This document shows positions 13,255 through 24,841 of a stretch of DNA of 64,000 nucleotides, in pieces (the stretch's first letter is position 1; each line of letters starts with the position of its first letter). The notes beneath the pieces are model-generated. The model saw only the letters and a program-made list of their open reading frames with translations, searched no databases and was not told where the DNA came from. The stretch covers positions 20,825,117-20,889,116 of the forward strand of contig CM043009.1 of NCBI GenBank assembly GCA_023678885.1. The letters are read 5' to 3'. A program made the translations under genes and the position numbers. The DNA comes from Pogostemon cablin (taxonomy: Eukaryota; Streptophyta; Magnoliopsida; Lamiales; Lamiaceae).

Positions 13255-13311
13255 AGTGGCGCCGTCTGTGGGAAGCAAACCATCAAACAACAGCTGCTGA
13301 ACTCTGAGAAG

Positions 13312-13875
13312 ATGAACACCACACGGTTTGACATTGAGAAGCTCACTGAAAAAACGGATTTCAGTCTCTGGAAACTCAAGATGAAGGCGATCATGACACA
13401 GCAAGGGCTCATTGATGCATTGAAGCCACCTCCACCTGTCAAGACAGAGATCATCAAAGATCCATCAGCAGCTGGACCTCCAAGAGTACAAGTAGATGAT
13501 GAGGTACTCAGAAAAGCTCATTCTATTATTATTCTATGTTTGGGGGATAAGGCACTAAGGGAAGTAGCTAGGGAGACTACTGCAGTTGGAGTTTGGGAAA
13601 GGTTAGAATCCATGTTTATGATCAAGACTTTAGCAAATCGACTTCACATTAGGCAGAAACTGAATGCATACAAAATGACTGATGAAAAGCCTATATTGGA
13701 TCAAGTTGATGAGTTTGTCAAGATCATGGATGATTTTGAAACTGTTGATACAAAGATATCAGAGGAAGAGAAAGTTCTCATGTTGATGACAGCTCTTCCA
13801 AGATCTTTTCAGAGTTTCAAAGATACTTTATTATATGGAAATCAGAGTTCCATCAAGTTTGATAATTATTACTAG
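13312..13875 (+). pseudogene. copia gag (N-terminal part, frameshifted)
   Basis: 187 codons encoding the UBN2-type Gag region: an N-terminal stretch containing FDIEKLTEKTDFSLWKLKMK, then a helical capsid-like part. The frame runs into TAG at 13873-13875. The downstream Gag residues (RELQLVTDS) are in another frame, so a one-base indel near 13870 separates capsid from zinc knuckle. In copia elements gag and pol normally form one continuous frame, so this is a lesion rather than programmed design, although a recoding event cannot be excluded by eye. Confidence 0.9.
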
Positions 13876-13898
13876 CACTTAAGTCTAGAGAATTACAG

Positions 13899-16028
13899 TT
13901 GGTAACTGATAGTACTCAGTTCTCTGGAGGAGAAGGGTTGATTGTCAAGAAGAACAATCAAGCAAAAAGGAATAACAAGAAAATGAGGGGTTTTGATGGA
14001 AACAAACAAGTCAGAAAGGATGGAGAGCATGTCAAAGAAGGTGAAGTAAGGAAATGCTATTACTGTAATCAACATGGCCATATGAGAAGAAATTGCTACA
14101 AGTGGAAAGCTAGCAAAGGAAAAGGTATTGAGAAGGGGAAAGAAATTGATCAACAAAACCAAGTAAATCAAACTGCCCCTGCACAAGAAGATACTACAAA
14201 GTTTGTTGAAGTCTTGACAGTCACTGCATCAGAGGTCTCCTCTGAGTGGGTGATTGATTTTGGTTGTACCTTCCATATGACACCAGTTAGACATTGGTTG
14301 ATTGGATTTAAATATCAGAATGAGGGCTCTGTACTTCTTGGAAACAATCAAACATGTAAGATCATGGGAAGAGGATCTGTCAAGCTTGAACTATCTGATG
14401 GTACAGTAAGAATGCTTCATGATGTAAGGTATGTTCCTGATCTAAGAAGAAATCTAATTTCACTTGAAAATCTTGATTCCATGGGATATAGTTTTCAGTC
14501 AACTGATGGTTGTTTGACTGTCACAAAAGGGGATGATGTATTCTTGAAAGGTATTAGGAAACATGACCTATATTTCTTGTGTGGAAATACTGTCACTGCT
14601 CAAGCTTGTAGCACTAGTAAAATAGATAATTCTATATTTTGGCATGGAAGATTAGGTCATATAAGTGAGAGGGGTTTGCAAGAATTAGCTAAACATGAGC
14701 TATTATGTGGTCACACTTCAATTACTTTGAGTCAGTGTGAACATTGTGTGATAGGTAAGGCAAAGAGGTTAAAATTTGGTGTTGGTGAACAAAACTCTGC
14801 ATCTGTGTTGGATTATGTTCATTCTGATTTATGGGGACCTGCCAAGAATATCACAAAAGGGGGTGGAAAATATTTCATTTCCTTCATAGATGATTATTCA
14901 AGAAAGGTATGGATTTATATATTGAAATCCAAGGATGAAGCCTTCACCAAGTTCAAAGAGTGGTTAGTTGAGGTTGAAAATCAAACTGATAAGAAGTTGA
15001 AGTGTTTAAGGACTGACAATGGTTTGGAATATCTTTCAGATGAGTTCAATCAGTTTTGTAAGGATAGAGGAGTTAAAAGGCATAAGACTGTTCCATTAAC
15101 TCCACAACAAAATGGAACAGCAGAAAGGATGAATCAGACCATTCTTGAAAGAGTTAGATGTATGATAAGCAGTGGAGGTTTTCCTAAGAGTTTTTGGGGG
15201 GAGTTAGCTACTACTGCAGCATTTCTTATAAATAGATGTCCATCATCACCACTAAACTTTAAAACTCCTGAGGAAATGTGGAGTGGTAAACCTGCAGATT
15301 ACAGTAGTTTAAAGGTAATAGGATGTCTTGCCTATGCTCATATAAAGCAAGGAAAGCTGGAACCAAGAGCCTTGAAGTGTGTGCTAGTTGGTTATCCATC
15401 TGGAGTAAAGGGGTATAAATTATGGTGTCCAGATCAACAGAAGATTCTAATCAGCAGGGATGTTTCCTTTGATGAAGGGAAAATGCCACTGATTGAAAAG
15501 ATGAAAACTATAGCTAGTTCTGATCATGATGTTGAGTCTCAGGTGGAGTCTGGCAAGTCTGGTAGTGGTAGTGACAGCATCTTGGAAGGTCGGAACACTT
15601 ATCATCTTGCCAGAGATAGACAAAGAAGAGAAATTATACCACCTGCAAGATACATCCAAGCTGATCTTATTTCTTATGCTTTGTATACTGCTTCTGAAGT
15701 TGAATCACTTGAACCTGGGAATTACAAGGAAGCTATAAGTAGTGTTGATAGTGATCAGTGGATAATGGCTATACAAGAAGAACTCTTATCTCTGGATAAG
15801 AATCACACATGGGATATAGTGGAGAAGCCAAAGCATCAGAAGCTGATAAGTTGTAAATGGATTTTCAGAAAGAAACCTTCTACAGTTGAAGTTGGAAAGC
15901 CTAGATTCAAGGCAAGATTAGTTGCAAGGGGTTTTTCACAGAAAGAAGGCATTGACTACAATGAGATATTCTCACCTGTAGTTAAGCATTGTTCTATAAG
16001 GATCATTCTCTCATTAGTTACTCAATAG
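13899..16028 (+). pseudogene. copia Gag C-terminus, protease, integrase and RT start
   Basis: Open for 709 codons. In order: a CCHC zinc knuckle (CYYCNQHGHMRRNC, about residues 53-66); the protease region, where the usual D-[ST]-G catalytic triplet reads DFG (in VIDFGCTFHMTP); the integrase zinc-binding HHCC region (WHGRLGH ... CEHC); the integrase core with its D, D, E residues (SDLWG, RTDNG, QNGTAERMN); the GKP-type C-terminal domain; and the beginning of reverse transcriptase (ARLVARGFSQ). An in-frame TAG at 16026-16028 ends it just before RT motif A. The Ser-to-Phe change in the protease is an additional likely inactivating mutation. Confidence 0.93.
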
Positions 16029-16046
16029 AATCTTGAGCTTCATCAA

Positions 16047-17282
16047 ATGGATGTTACTACAGCTTTTCTACATGGAGAGTTAGAGGAGCAGATATACATG
16101 ACCATACCAGAAGGTGTTGAACTTCAAAACTCAAGTTCAAAAGCTTGTTTGCTTAAGAGATCTCTCTATGGTCTTAAGGAAATTCCAAGACAATGGTACT
16201 TGAGATTTGATGAGTACATAGTTAAGTGTGGATTCCAGAGAAGTCTACATGACAACTGTGTATACTTCATGGAGGAAAGTGGTCTGTTTACATATCTTTT
16301 ACTATATGTTGATGATATGCTGTTGGCTAGTCATACAATGGTTGGGATTCTGAAAGTGAAAAGAATGTTGAAAGCTGAATTTGACATGAAGGATCTTGGA
16401 GAGCCCAAGATGATCCTAGGAATGTCAATTGACAGAAATAGGATCAGTGGAACTTTAGTGCTGAACCAGGAAGCTTATATGTTAAAGGTTATCAAAAGAT
16501 ACAATATGGATGAGTGTAAGACAGTCTCCACTCCATTCAAACAAGGTGTAAAATTGACTCTACAGCAGGGACCAAAGTCTCAAACAGAAGTTATGAATAT
16601 GAATAAGACTCCTTATGCCAGTGCAGTAGGAAGTCTAATGTATTGTATGATCTGTTGTAGGCCAGACATGGCTTTTACACTCAGTGTTTTAAGTAGGTTC
16701 ATAGGATCTCCTGGTAAACTACATTGGGAAGCAGCAAAGTGGGCTATGAAGTATATAAAAGGTACTGTCAGTAGAGGATTGAAGTTTCAGAAATTAAGTC
16801 AAGACAGTGAAGTATTGTGTGGATATGTTGATGCAGATTTTGCTGCAAACATGGATACTAGGAAGTCTTTAACAGGTTATACCTTCACTCTTTATGGAAC
16901 TGCTATAAGTTGGAAAGCCAGTCATCAATCCATAGTAGCTTTGTCTACAACTGAAGCTGAGTTTGTGGCATTGACTGAAGCTATTAAGGAAGGTATATGG
17001 ATTAGTGGTATGCTTGAAGAACTTGGTGTGAAGCAAGAAACAGTGAAGGTATTCTGTGATAATCAGAGTGCTATCCATTTAGCAAAACATCAGGGCTATC
17101 ATGAGATAACAAAGCACATTGATGTCAAGATGTATTTTGTAAGAGACCTTGTTGAAAGTGGTGCTGTCAAGGTGTGTAAGATTGACACATCTGTCAATCC
17201 TGCTGATTGTCTAACTAAGGCCTTGCCTAGTTCTAAATTTGAACTAAGCTTAGGCTTAGTTAGTATGTGTAATGAGAACTGA
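16047..17282 (+). pseudogene. copia reverse transcriptase and RNase H
   Basis: 411 codons in the same frame as the preceding ORF after the TAG at 16026-16028. It contains RT motif A (MDVTTAFLHG), the palm motif YVDDM, the long connection, and RNase H with the expected acidic residues (YVDADFA, STTEAEFVAL, DNQSA), ending at a natural TGA (17280-17282). Without readthrough of the TAG this segment would be translated only by internal initiation, so it is probably not expressed as an active enzyme. Confidence 0.93.
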
Positions 17283-17362
17283 AGTGCTGCTCAATATGAG
17301 CAGTAAAATGAGGGAAGGTAGCAGTCTTAGTTGAAGATGGATACTTGATTTAAGGTGGAGTA

Positions 17363-18040
17363 TGTTGAAGAATGGTGTAAATCTTGATCCATCATATGAA
17401 CACAAGGTGTTGCTGTGATTCTAAGGAAGTAGAGAATGCAATGGACGAAATGCATGGGTCATACACATTGCATCAGACTTAGTTTATCAGCTACAAACAC
17501 ATGCATGTGACAGTTGTGATCACATGGAGCATGGATCAGTTTTTGGTTGGTTGCTGATCAGTTTTGAGTTTGTTAGTGACCATGTGATCTTCAGTTAGTT
17601 AGTTACTAAGCACATGAGGTGTGATCATTCCATTGGTGCAAGTGGCAATCGGTTATTGGTGAAGAAGATACATAAATACACAACACAAACTCACAGCAAA
17701 CACACTACTTCTCATCTGCAAGTTTCATCATCCATCAGCAAGCTTACAGTGTAGTTTTATAGCTAGTTTAGAGTCTATATAGCTATCATCTTCTTCGTGT
17801 ATTACATCAATCAATAAGAGAGTTATCTTCCCTCAAAGTGGACGTAGATCATGAAGATCGAACCACTATAATTCCATGTGCATTCTTTCTTTCATTCTTG
17901 ATTTTAGGGTTTTCCAGCTGGTTTTTCATTTTGTGTGTGTGTTGATCAATTTCTCAAAACGATTGAACATAAACCATCAAGTTTGTGTGTGTGATCAAGT
18001 GTCTTGTTGAAGATCAAGACAACCGGAAAGTATCACAACA
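17363..18040 (+). repeat. 3' LTR of the copia element
   Basis: 678-bp direct repeat of the 5' LTR, followed by the TGTTA target duplication at 18041-18045. The flanking sequence resumes the interrupted hAT element. Confidence 0.96.
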
Positions 18041-18314
18041 TGTTATATTTATTTTCTAAATTTGAATATGAATATAAGATTATCATACATACAATTTAGT
18101 GTAGATGCTTATGAACGTTTATTTTTTTATTGCATGTTTTATGAATAATTTGATAACTTCATTATTATTCTTCAGAAAATAATATTTATACGAATTTATA
18201 TAATTCATACGTATTAATGTATAAAAAATTAAATTTACATTAAACAAGCCTAAAAATGCTATTAATAGACTTGCGCCACACAAAACCTAGATGGGCTGCC
18301 TACTTCCACCACTA

Positions 18315-20027
18315 TTTTTTAGGAATCAATTGTCGGATCATTGCATTTGAAAGGGATGGAAATCGAATGGTTAGTAATTAGCATTCAGTAATTGTACTGC
18401 TTCGTCGGTGACCCAGAAAATGATAATTAAATCAAAAGTTTATGGGCCTCATGCTTTGTAGAAGCCCAAATAGTTTTGTCCATTTTTTTGGATCAAATAT
18501 TCTTTTATAAAATTGGGCCTAGCCCATTATCGCTTAACCTTTCAATGGAGCATATCACCCCAAGCGGGCTTAATTGGGCCATATTGTTTTGGAAGACTTT
18601 TGAGAAAGGCCAACACTGGATAATTCATTCATAAATTGTGAATAGATAATATCCACATGGATGGAGGGTTGTGCTCTCATGGGCCTGAGCAGGCCCAACT
18701 TATACTAAATGAAAATCTCTCAAGCCCAATGTATTTCAGAAATTAAGGCAAATTCAAAACCAAATACCCACATGATCAACTAACAATATAAAAGCGTTGC
18801 ATAACACATATCAAAAGTGATAATATTTTATTAAAAAATAATAATAAATCATTTGAAGTATAAATAAATAATAATAATATTTTTAATAAAATATAATAAT
18901 ATTTTTATTAAAGTATAATAATAATTTAAAATGACATAAAATTGATTCCACGTCACGATCTCACACGAAAGTGTTTGCATATAAAAATGATAACCAGTTT
19001 AAAGACAAATAGCAATGCTCATGTGGTTCTTAAATGATTTTAACCCTACATTACTTCAGACACGGATCAAATGTAAATTTCTTTCATCATTCATTGTATA
19101 ATTAAATATATTGCATCAATTGATATAAATATACGTGTGCTTCATTTTTATCGAATAAGTGTAAAAATTAGTATCAAATATAGTTTGAGTAAATAAATAT
19201 GTTGATTGAATAACAAAGAAAGGGCCACCTTAAATATTATAGGTTGCTTATTTGTGCTAAAGTCAAGCAAATCAAGTCAAATCCAAGAATCAAGATTAAC
19301 ATACTCTTTTGAAATTCAAGATTAACATACTCTTTATTAGCTTCAATTATTAGCAATTGACTTCATTTGGAAAGGAAAGCTATTGCTTGTCTAATAATTA
19401 GCAAATAGGATTACCTATTTCATCTATTCGAAAGAGAATCCAATCTTTTTGGGTAGTTTGGATCGCTCCGAGTCAGCTGCTATTTTCACATATTGTACCG
19501 AGAGTGCTTTAATTTATTCTATAAACTCTTAATTCAACCACTTTTCATTTCTAAATTAGAATCTAGATATACAATTATGCATTCATCCCATAATGAAGAT
19601 TGTCATTTACACAAATAAAATCACTTATTCATTTTATATTTCATTTATTAGATTAGATGTTTGACATGTATTATAATTAGCATAAATCATATATGATGTT
19701 TAGAAGTGAAACTAAACATTACCCTTTATATGGTACGGATATAAATATAGTAAAAGAAAATTGAGCATCTCCATCATTAGAATTATGAATATATCCAAAT
19801 AAATATATAAATTATTGTTCGATGATAGAGTCAAAGATCAAACCTCCCAATGGAATATTTTAGCAATTAAATTAAACTTTATCAATTAAAAGTCTGAAAT
19901 AGATAAATTATCTAGAGTAACATTATGCGGAACGTAACTTATTATTTAAATAATAATAAATTTAAGATTGTCATTTTATATTACTACCTCAGTACTGCTT
20001 TTTTGATAATCTAAGTAGCCACAATTA
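18315..20027. other. AT-rich intergenic region with a GGCCCA cluster
   Basis: No gene is seen. Between about 18437 and 18730 there are at least six TGGGCC/GGCCCA or AGCCCA words on both strands. A short direct repeat (AAGATTAACATACTCTTT) occurs twice near 19290-19335. Confidence 0.5.
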
Positions 20028-20475
20028 AATGAATAGAATTTGTAGGATATCCAACAAATTAAATGAATAGAATTTGTAGGATATCCAACAAAATATCATA
20101 GGCAAAAAATTGCGTGTCTTGCAAAATTATTTTGATTATTTTTTATTTATGCAATATTACTCCCCTATTATTTTGATTATTTTTTATTTATGCAATATTA
20201 CTCATTTAACACATGTAACAAGAAATATGACATCAATAGTATAAAACATCAGTGCTCCGTCAAACAACCCTTCACATGCAGGCGGGGAAACACATGTAAC
20301 AAGAAATATGACATCAAAATTTAATAGTATAAACACATGTAACAAGAAATATGACATCAAAATTTAATCACATGCAGGCAGGGAAACACATGTAACAAGA
20401 AATATGACATCAAAATTTAATAGTATAAAATATCGGTGCTCCATCAAACAACCCCTCACATGCAGGCAGAGAATT
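20028..20475. repeat. Complex local tandem duplications
   Basis: Three different words are duplicated side by side: AATGAATAGAATTTGTAGGA twice (20028-20092); TTTTGATTATTTTTTATTTA twice (about 20130-20200); and AACACATGTAACAAGAAATA four times (starting about 20208, 20289, 20332, 20383) with associated CACATGCAGGC and CATCAAACAACCC words. No coding frame is associated. Confidence 0.85.
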
Positions 20476-20529
20476 CTGCCTCAAGTCTTGCATGTGGAAT
20501 TTTTTTCATAAATGGGTGGCGATGAGGTT

Positions 20530-20576
20530 CGAACCCTGAATCTTTGTTAACCATGGGCTCTGATACCATGTTAAAC
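20530..20576 (+). other. Initiator tRNA-Met-like 3' fragment
   Basis: A T-arm-like word GAGGTTCGAACCCTG is followed, after an insertion of about 16 bp, by GGGCTCTGATACCA, which matches the 3' acceptor end of plant initiator tRNA-Met including CCA. Because plant tRNA genes do not encode CCA, this looks retrotransposition-derived (SINE or reverse-transcribed primer sequence) rather than a tRNA gene. Confidence 0.4.
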
Positions 20577-20896
20577 AATCACCTCATCTAAAAGTTTCAG
20601 CTGTTACAGAGGGGTATCGTTTAATACTTAATCAAATCAATTACTCTAACACTCTCCCCGTCCATCAAAAAATGGTACGTCACCATTTGGGATAAGCGTA
20701 AAAATTACACCCTTTATGGCTCCGTCCTAAAATACTTGTTGCTATTCTTTTTTATTTGTCCCCAAAAACTTGTACATCCATAATAGAAAAAACACACAAT
20801 ATCAATACATTTCCAATATTATAATGTTATAAAAATATAATTTTATCTTTTCAAATAATTTTATTAAAATCAACTATATCATACTCTTCATTTAAT

Positions 20897-20947
<51 letters not shown>

Positions 20948-22592
20948 CATATAATTGGCAAGTAGTTGTCTTATGTAAATTTTTGAAAAACATACGTGTT
21001 GCAAGATTGAGAAATCATCACCATCAAAATTATATGTGGAAACATTTTATTGGTTAAGCATTTATTATATATATATTAATTATTTTCTTTATTTTACATT
21101 AATTAGTTTCCTTGTTAATATTTTATTGCTTTAGCATTTTAATCTTCAGTTTTAGTTTTTATTATTTATAATATTCTTTAATATTATTTAAAATTTTAAA
21201 AATCATATTATTTCTTTCTTAATTAATTGTTATTCTATTTTGATATTTTTAATTAATTTAATTTTTATTTTATTACCCTTGAATTGAAAAAAAAAAGTTA
21301 CAATGGAATCATAATTAATGTAGGGTTTCGGTTTTATACATTATTTTAAATTCAATCAATTTTATAATTTATATACTAATCAAAAACTTTTACAAGAGAC
21401 TTTTAATGATTATTTTAATTTTATACATTATTTTAAATTCGATCTTTTTATAATATTATATAACTGATAAAAAAAATATTGTATGTTATTCTATTAAAAG
21501 GTGTATTACATATCATGAATGATAAAAAATTATTTTTAATGTGATTTTTTGAAATTTGTGATATTATTTAAGAAAGTGCTATATAGTACTTTAATTTAAT
21601 TAAAATTGTATTGCAAGGTAAATAATTTTTTTTGTTCGGATTTATTTATTACCATAAGGGTAAATCTTGCGTTAGACCTTCTGAGATCATTTTACACTTT
21701 TTAAAATAGTTATCACTTTCACAATAAAACGTTATCACTTTGCTATAAAATGTTATCACTTTTCATTTACACTATAAATTGTTCATGAAATAATATCATC
21801 ACTTTTCATTAATTGAGTATTATTTTTCATTATAAAAGTTATCACTTTTTTTCTGTTTCGCATAAAGTGCACAAGTCTTTATCCCAACATAATAGTAATA
21901 TAATAAAATTATTATTTCAATTATATCAATACATTTAATATCCTGATATTTCATATACTTGAATCATATTATTGATACAAGAATAAATAAAAACATAATA
22001 ATAATTTTAATTATTTTCTAAAAAAGACATAAAATATTAATTATAGGTTTTAATTTTGTATTTTTCATTCAATATATATAATATACGGGGTTTATATTAA
22101 ACATAAATATATAAATATATTTTATATTATTAAATAAAATATCAAAATAAAATTTTATAAACCACATAACATGCGGGTTATATACTAGTGTATATATATA
22201 TAGTAAAAACTCTACTCTTTTACATCATTATATCAAAAAATATTTTCTTAAATTTCCTAACGTCAAATATGTGCATATATTTTGTGAGGGACTAAATAAA
22301 TTACTACCAGTGTAAATGAGCTACAGAGCCCCGAAAAAAAAAATTATAATAGCATCTATATTGGGTTGGGTTTAAACCAAACTTTTCTCTTCCACATCAT
22401 TTTCTACACATTTTTCAATTAAACTCAAATCTCACTCACATTCATTTTTCAATTTAAACTCAAAATTTGCGGGACCCATTAAATTTATTTTTCTAAATAA
22501 ATTTAGGGGACCGTTATTCACACTCCCAAAATTACTAAACTTACCCCAAAAATATTTAATAAGACATAATTACCCTTATAAAATTTATATTT
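20577..22592. other. AT-rich intergenic region
   Basis: No gene is seen. It contains the (TA)n tract at about 20904-20943 and a cluster of GTTATCACTTT words between 21705 and 21860. Confidence 0.55.
20904..20943. repeat. (TA)n microsatellite
   Basis: About 20 uninterrupted TA units. Confidence 0.95.
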
Positions 22593-22727
22593 GTTCGGTT
22601 GCAACAACCGAATAGAACAAAGAATGTTCGGTTGTTGCAACCGAACAGGTATCTATCTTATCTGTTCGGTTGAAACAACCGAACAAAGAATTCATATATG
22701 TTATTTGTTCGATTGCAGCAAGCGAAC
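22593..22727. repeat. Cluster of four 21-bp palindromes
   Basis: Four imperfect palindromes built on arms GTTCGGTTG and CAACCGAAC with a 3-bp centre lie at 22593-22613, 22626-22646, 22664-22684 and 22707-22727. Three have centres derived from CAA/TTG/AAA; the fourth is more diverged (GTTCGATTG ... AAGCGAAC). Start-to-start distances are 33, 38 and 43 bp. It lies about 360 bp upstream of the F-box gene. It could be a protein-binding array, the subterminal repeats of a decayed DNA transposon, or a source of hairpin RNA. Confidence 0.85.
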
Positions 22728-23083
22728 AGAACAAAATTTGTATTTTTTTAAACAAAGATTGTGAGTCATCTTTGTCTTGATATGAATTAAAAAATACAAA
22801 TCTTGCTCTGTACATCCAAATACACATAATATCAACTCTAAGATTATACCCCTAAATCGAGTTAAGAATTTTTTTTCGTTAGTTTAAGCATTTTAGCCTT
22901 TATTGCTAAATTTATGGGGTTACAAAAGAAAATTTGCTAATTCTACATGGGTGTAATGAAATTTTACATATACTCCACAATTCCTTAAAAATTCTGCCAA
23001 TTTTCATTTTTCTTTATTTTTTGTAATAATGAATAATGTGAACGAAATTGCAGAAGATTCCACGTATACAGTTACCAGATACT

Positions 23084-24841
23084 ATGAGATTCTCTCTTCC
23101 AGCTTCAAACGTAATAAGAAAACCATCCATAGAACATCCCTCTCTGAAAAATTCATCACAATTCTCCCTTTATTTTCCGAGAATTTTTTTCTTGAATTAA
23201 TTAGGATTATTGTTGTACGGTATTATGCATTGCTCATTTAATTTACAGAACTCTCTCCCTGATGATATCGCCCTCAAAATTGCCTCATCCCTTCAGGTAT
23301 GTCTCTTTGCCCTCCGATTCTTTAATTTTCCTTTTTATCTGTTTATTTTTTCTTAATTTGGCTTGTTTACGATATGGGTTTTGAGAAATGTTGGATCTTT
23401 GGTTTCAGGTGTTTGATTTGTGTTCATTGGGCAGTTGTTCGAGGTTTTGGAGGGAGTTATGTGGGTCTGATTGTGTGTGGGAGGCTCTATGCAAAGAAAG
23501 GTGGCCCCAAATATCTATGAATGAGAATTCTATGGCTGAATCCCATGAGGCAGATTCCAATTCAAAGGTCCTTTTATTTGACAATTTTGTGTTTAATTTT
23601 GCTTTGATGTTCATCATATGTTTCCATGTTTGTGATTAGGGTGGAATTTTTATGTTAGCTTCATGGCTGTTAAGGTTATTCTTGTCTTAATGGTGAATTG
23701 TCAACCCCTATTGGAACTCCCTGATTATAGGTTTTTAGAGCTTTAAGTAAAACTCTGGAGATTTTGATCTTTGTAATATTATAGATTTAATAGTTAACTT
23801 TAGGGATTCTTGAAAGCATGCTTTTTGTGGTTTTCTGGAGCTAGACAACTTAGTTGATTATAGGAACTCTACTTGGAATGTTATGCAGACACTAATCTTT
23901 TATCGGTTATTCGATTACTCGCACACCCGTAATCTTGATTCTGGTAATGTCTGATTCCTATAGGGATGGAGAGAGTTGTATATTAGCAAGCACACTGAGA
24001 TGGCTGGAAAAGTAGCTTCAGTGGAAAACTTTTTGGAAAGAGCTTCAGCATATGAATCTGTTGAGGTTGGGAATTATTTGAGTGCTGTTGAACTGCTGAA
24101 CTCATTTCAGCTTGGATTCAAAGATGTTCAGATGTTCTTACTCAAACCGAACCTCAACGTGCTGCTTAACTTGGTCGGCATGCATTACTGCATCATTTGG
24201 CTTGGTATTCTGGTAAATTGCTATCCATAGTAAACCATGACATAAGATTATTTTTTGGTTTGTATACAAAACAGATATTCGTTCTCTTTTGTTCATACTC
24301 TGCAGCGCAATATCAAATAATAAGAAATGAAGACTTTGTCGTGCATATCCTGTGGTTTTATGATTATTTGCTTGTGTTCTATAAAATTATGAAAAATATA
24401 AAGTTTTGCTCCTTTTTTTTAATACAAATTGAAAGGGAACAGAGATGGTTGGGTGTGACAGTGTGAGCATTAGTGAAAATAAGAACATGAATATGATTAG
24501 TACAAGCAAACATTGAGTCGTTTTAGCATCGTATAAATGATATGTTGTACTATATTTTGTAGGCTGAGAATGTTATTGAAGCACTGGACAGCAGCCAGGT
24601 TTCAGAAAGACGAGTGTGTGTCCAATGGTGGAAGCTCGGCAGATGGTTTTATGGGTTTCGTTTAAGGGATGAATTCCGCTCTAGGAACATCTCTTTGGGA
24701 GATCTAGCAGCATGTGATGAAGAAGTTCTTGGCGTACTTCATCGTGGGGCTATTCACGAGGTTATCCGTGTTCAAATATCAGTCTCAAAACCAGCACACC
24801 CGTCGTGGTCTCACCAAGTTGCCTCAGGTGTGAAGAAGTGA
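23084..24841 (+). CDS. F-box protein (SCF substrate adaptor)
   Basis: Five exons: 23084-23110, 23249-23296, 23409-23567, 23964-24212 and 24563-24841, all GT-AG and phase 0, giving 253 aa. The N-terminal F-box (about residues 12-57) reads LPDDIALKIASSLQ ... LCSLGSCSRFWREL ... VWEALCKERWP; F-boxes bind SKP1 and place the protein in an SCF ubiquitin ligase. The rest (from GWRELYISKH through FGFRLRDE-like and LGVLHRGAIHEV stretches) lacks LRR, kelch or WD repeats and looks like a conserved plant-specific domain of unknown substrate. The first exon of nine codons is the least certain part: it was chosen because its phase and donor (GTAATAAG) join exon 2 correctly, whereas the upstream ATG at 23029 does not. 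Confidence 0.82.

Larger units (their letters stand above)
12575..18040 (+). mobile_element. Ty1-copia LTR retrotransposon, nearly intact but disabled
   Basis: Two LTRs (12575-13254, 680 bp; 17363-18040, 678 bp) both begin TGTTGAAG and end CACAACA, flanked by a perfect 5-bp duplication TGTTA (12570-12574 and 18041-18045). A primer-binding site reading TGGCGCCGTCTGTGGGA follows the left LTR, and a purine-rich tract (AAGGTGGAG) precedes the right one. Domain order gag, protease, integrase, reverse transcriptase, RNase H defines copia; Gag and RT style suggests the Tork/Tnt1 branch. By eye the LTRs differ by about five substitutions and one 2-bp indel, so insertion is recent. Gag carries a frameshift and RT a premature stop, so it cannot make its own full polyprotein. 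Confidence 0.97.
12385..18314. mobile_element. Non-autonomous hAT split by a copia element
   Basis: The left piece (12385-12574) starts TAGGGGTGGAAATAGG. The right piece (18046-18314) ends with the inverted counterpart CCTACTTCCACCACTA. The flanking 8 bp are TTTTTGAG and TTTTTTAG, a 7/8 match fitting an aged hAT duplication. Without the copia insertion the element is about 460 bp with no coding capacity. Its interior carries AGGCC/GGCCT-rich subterminal repeats. Confidence 0.78.

Noticed and set aside
20515..20600. Functional tRNA gene
   Set aside because: Only T-arm-like and acceptor-like parts are present, with an insertion between them and an encoded CCA; no A-box or anticodon arm.
23029..23241. 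70-codon frame starting upstream of the F-box gene
   Set aside because: It runs through the first intron and its phase does not join exon 2. The ATG at 23084 in another frame does.
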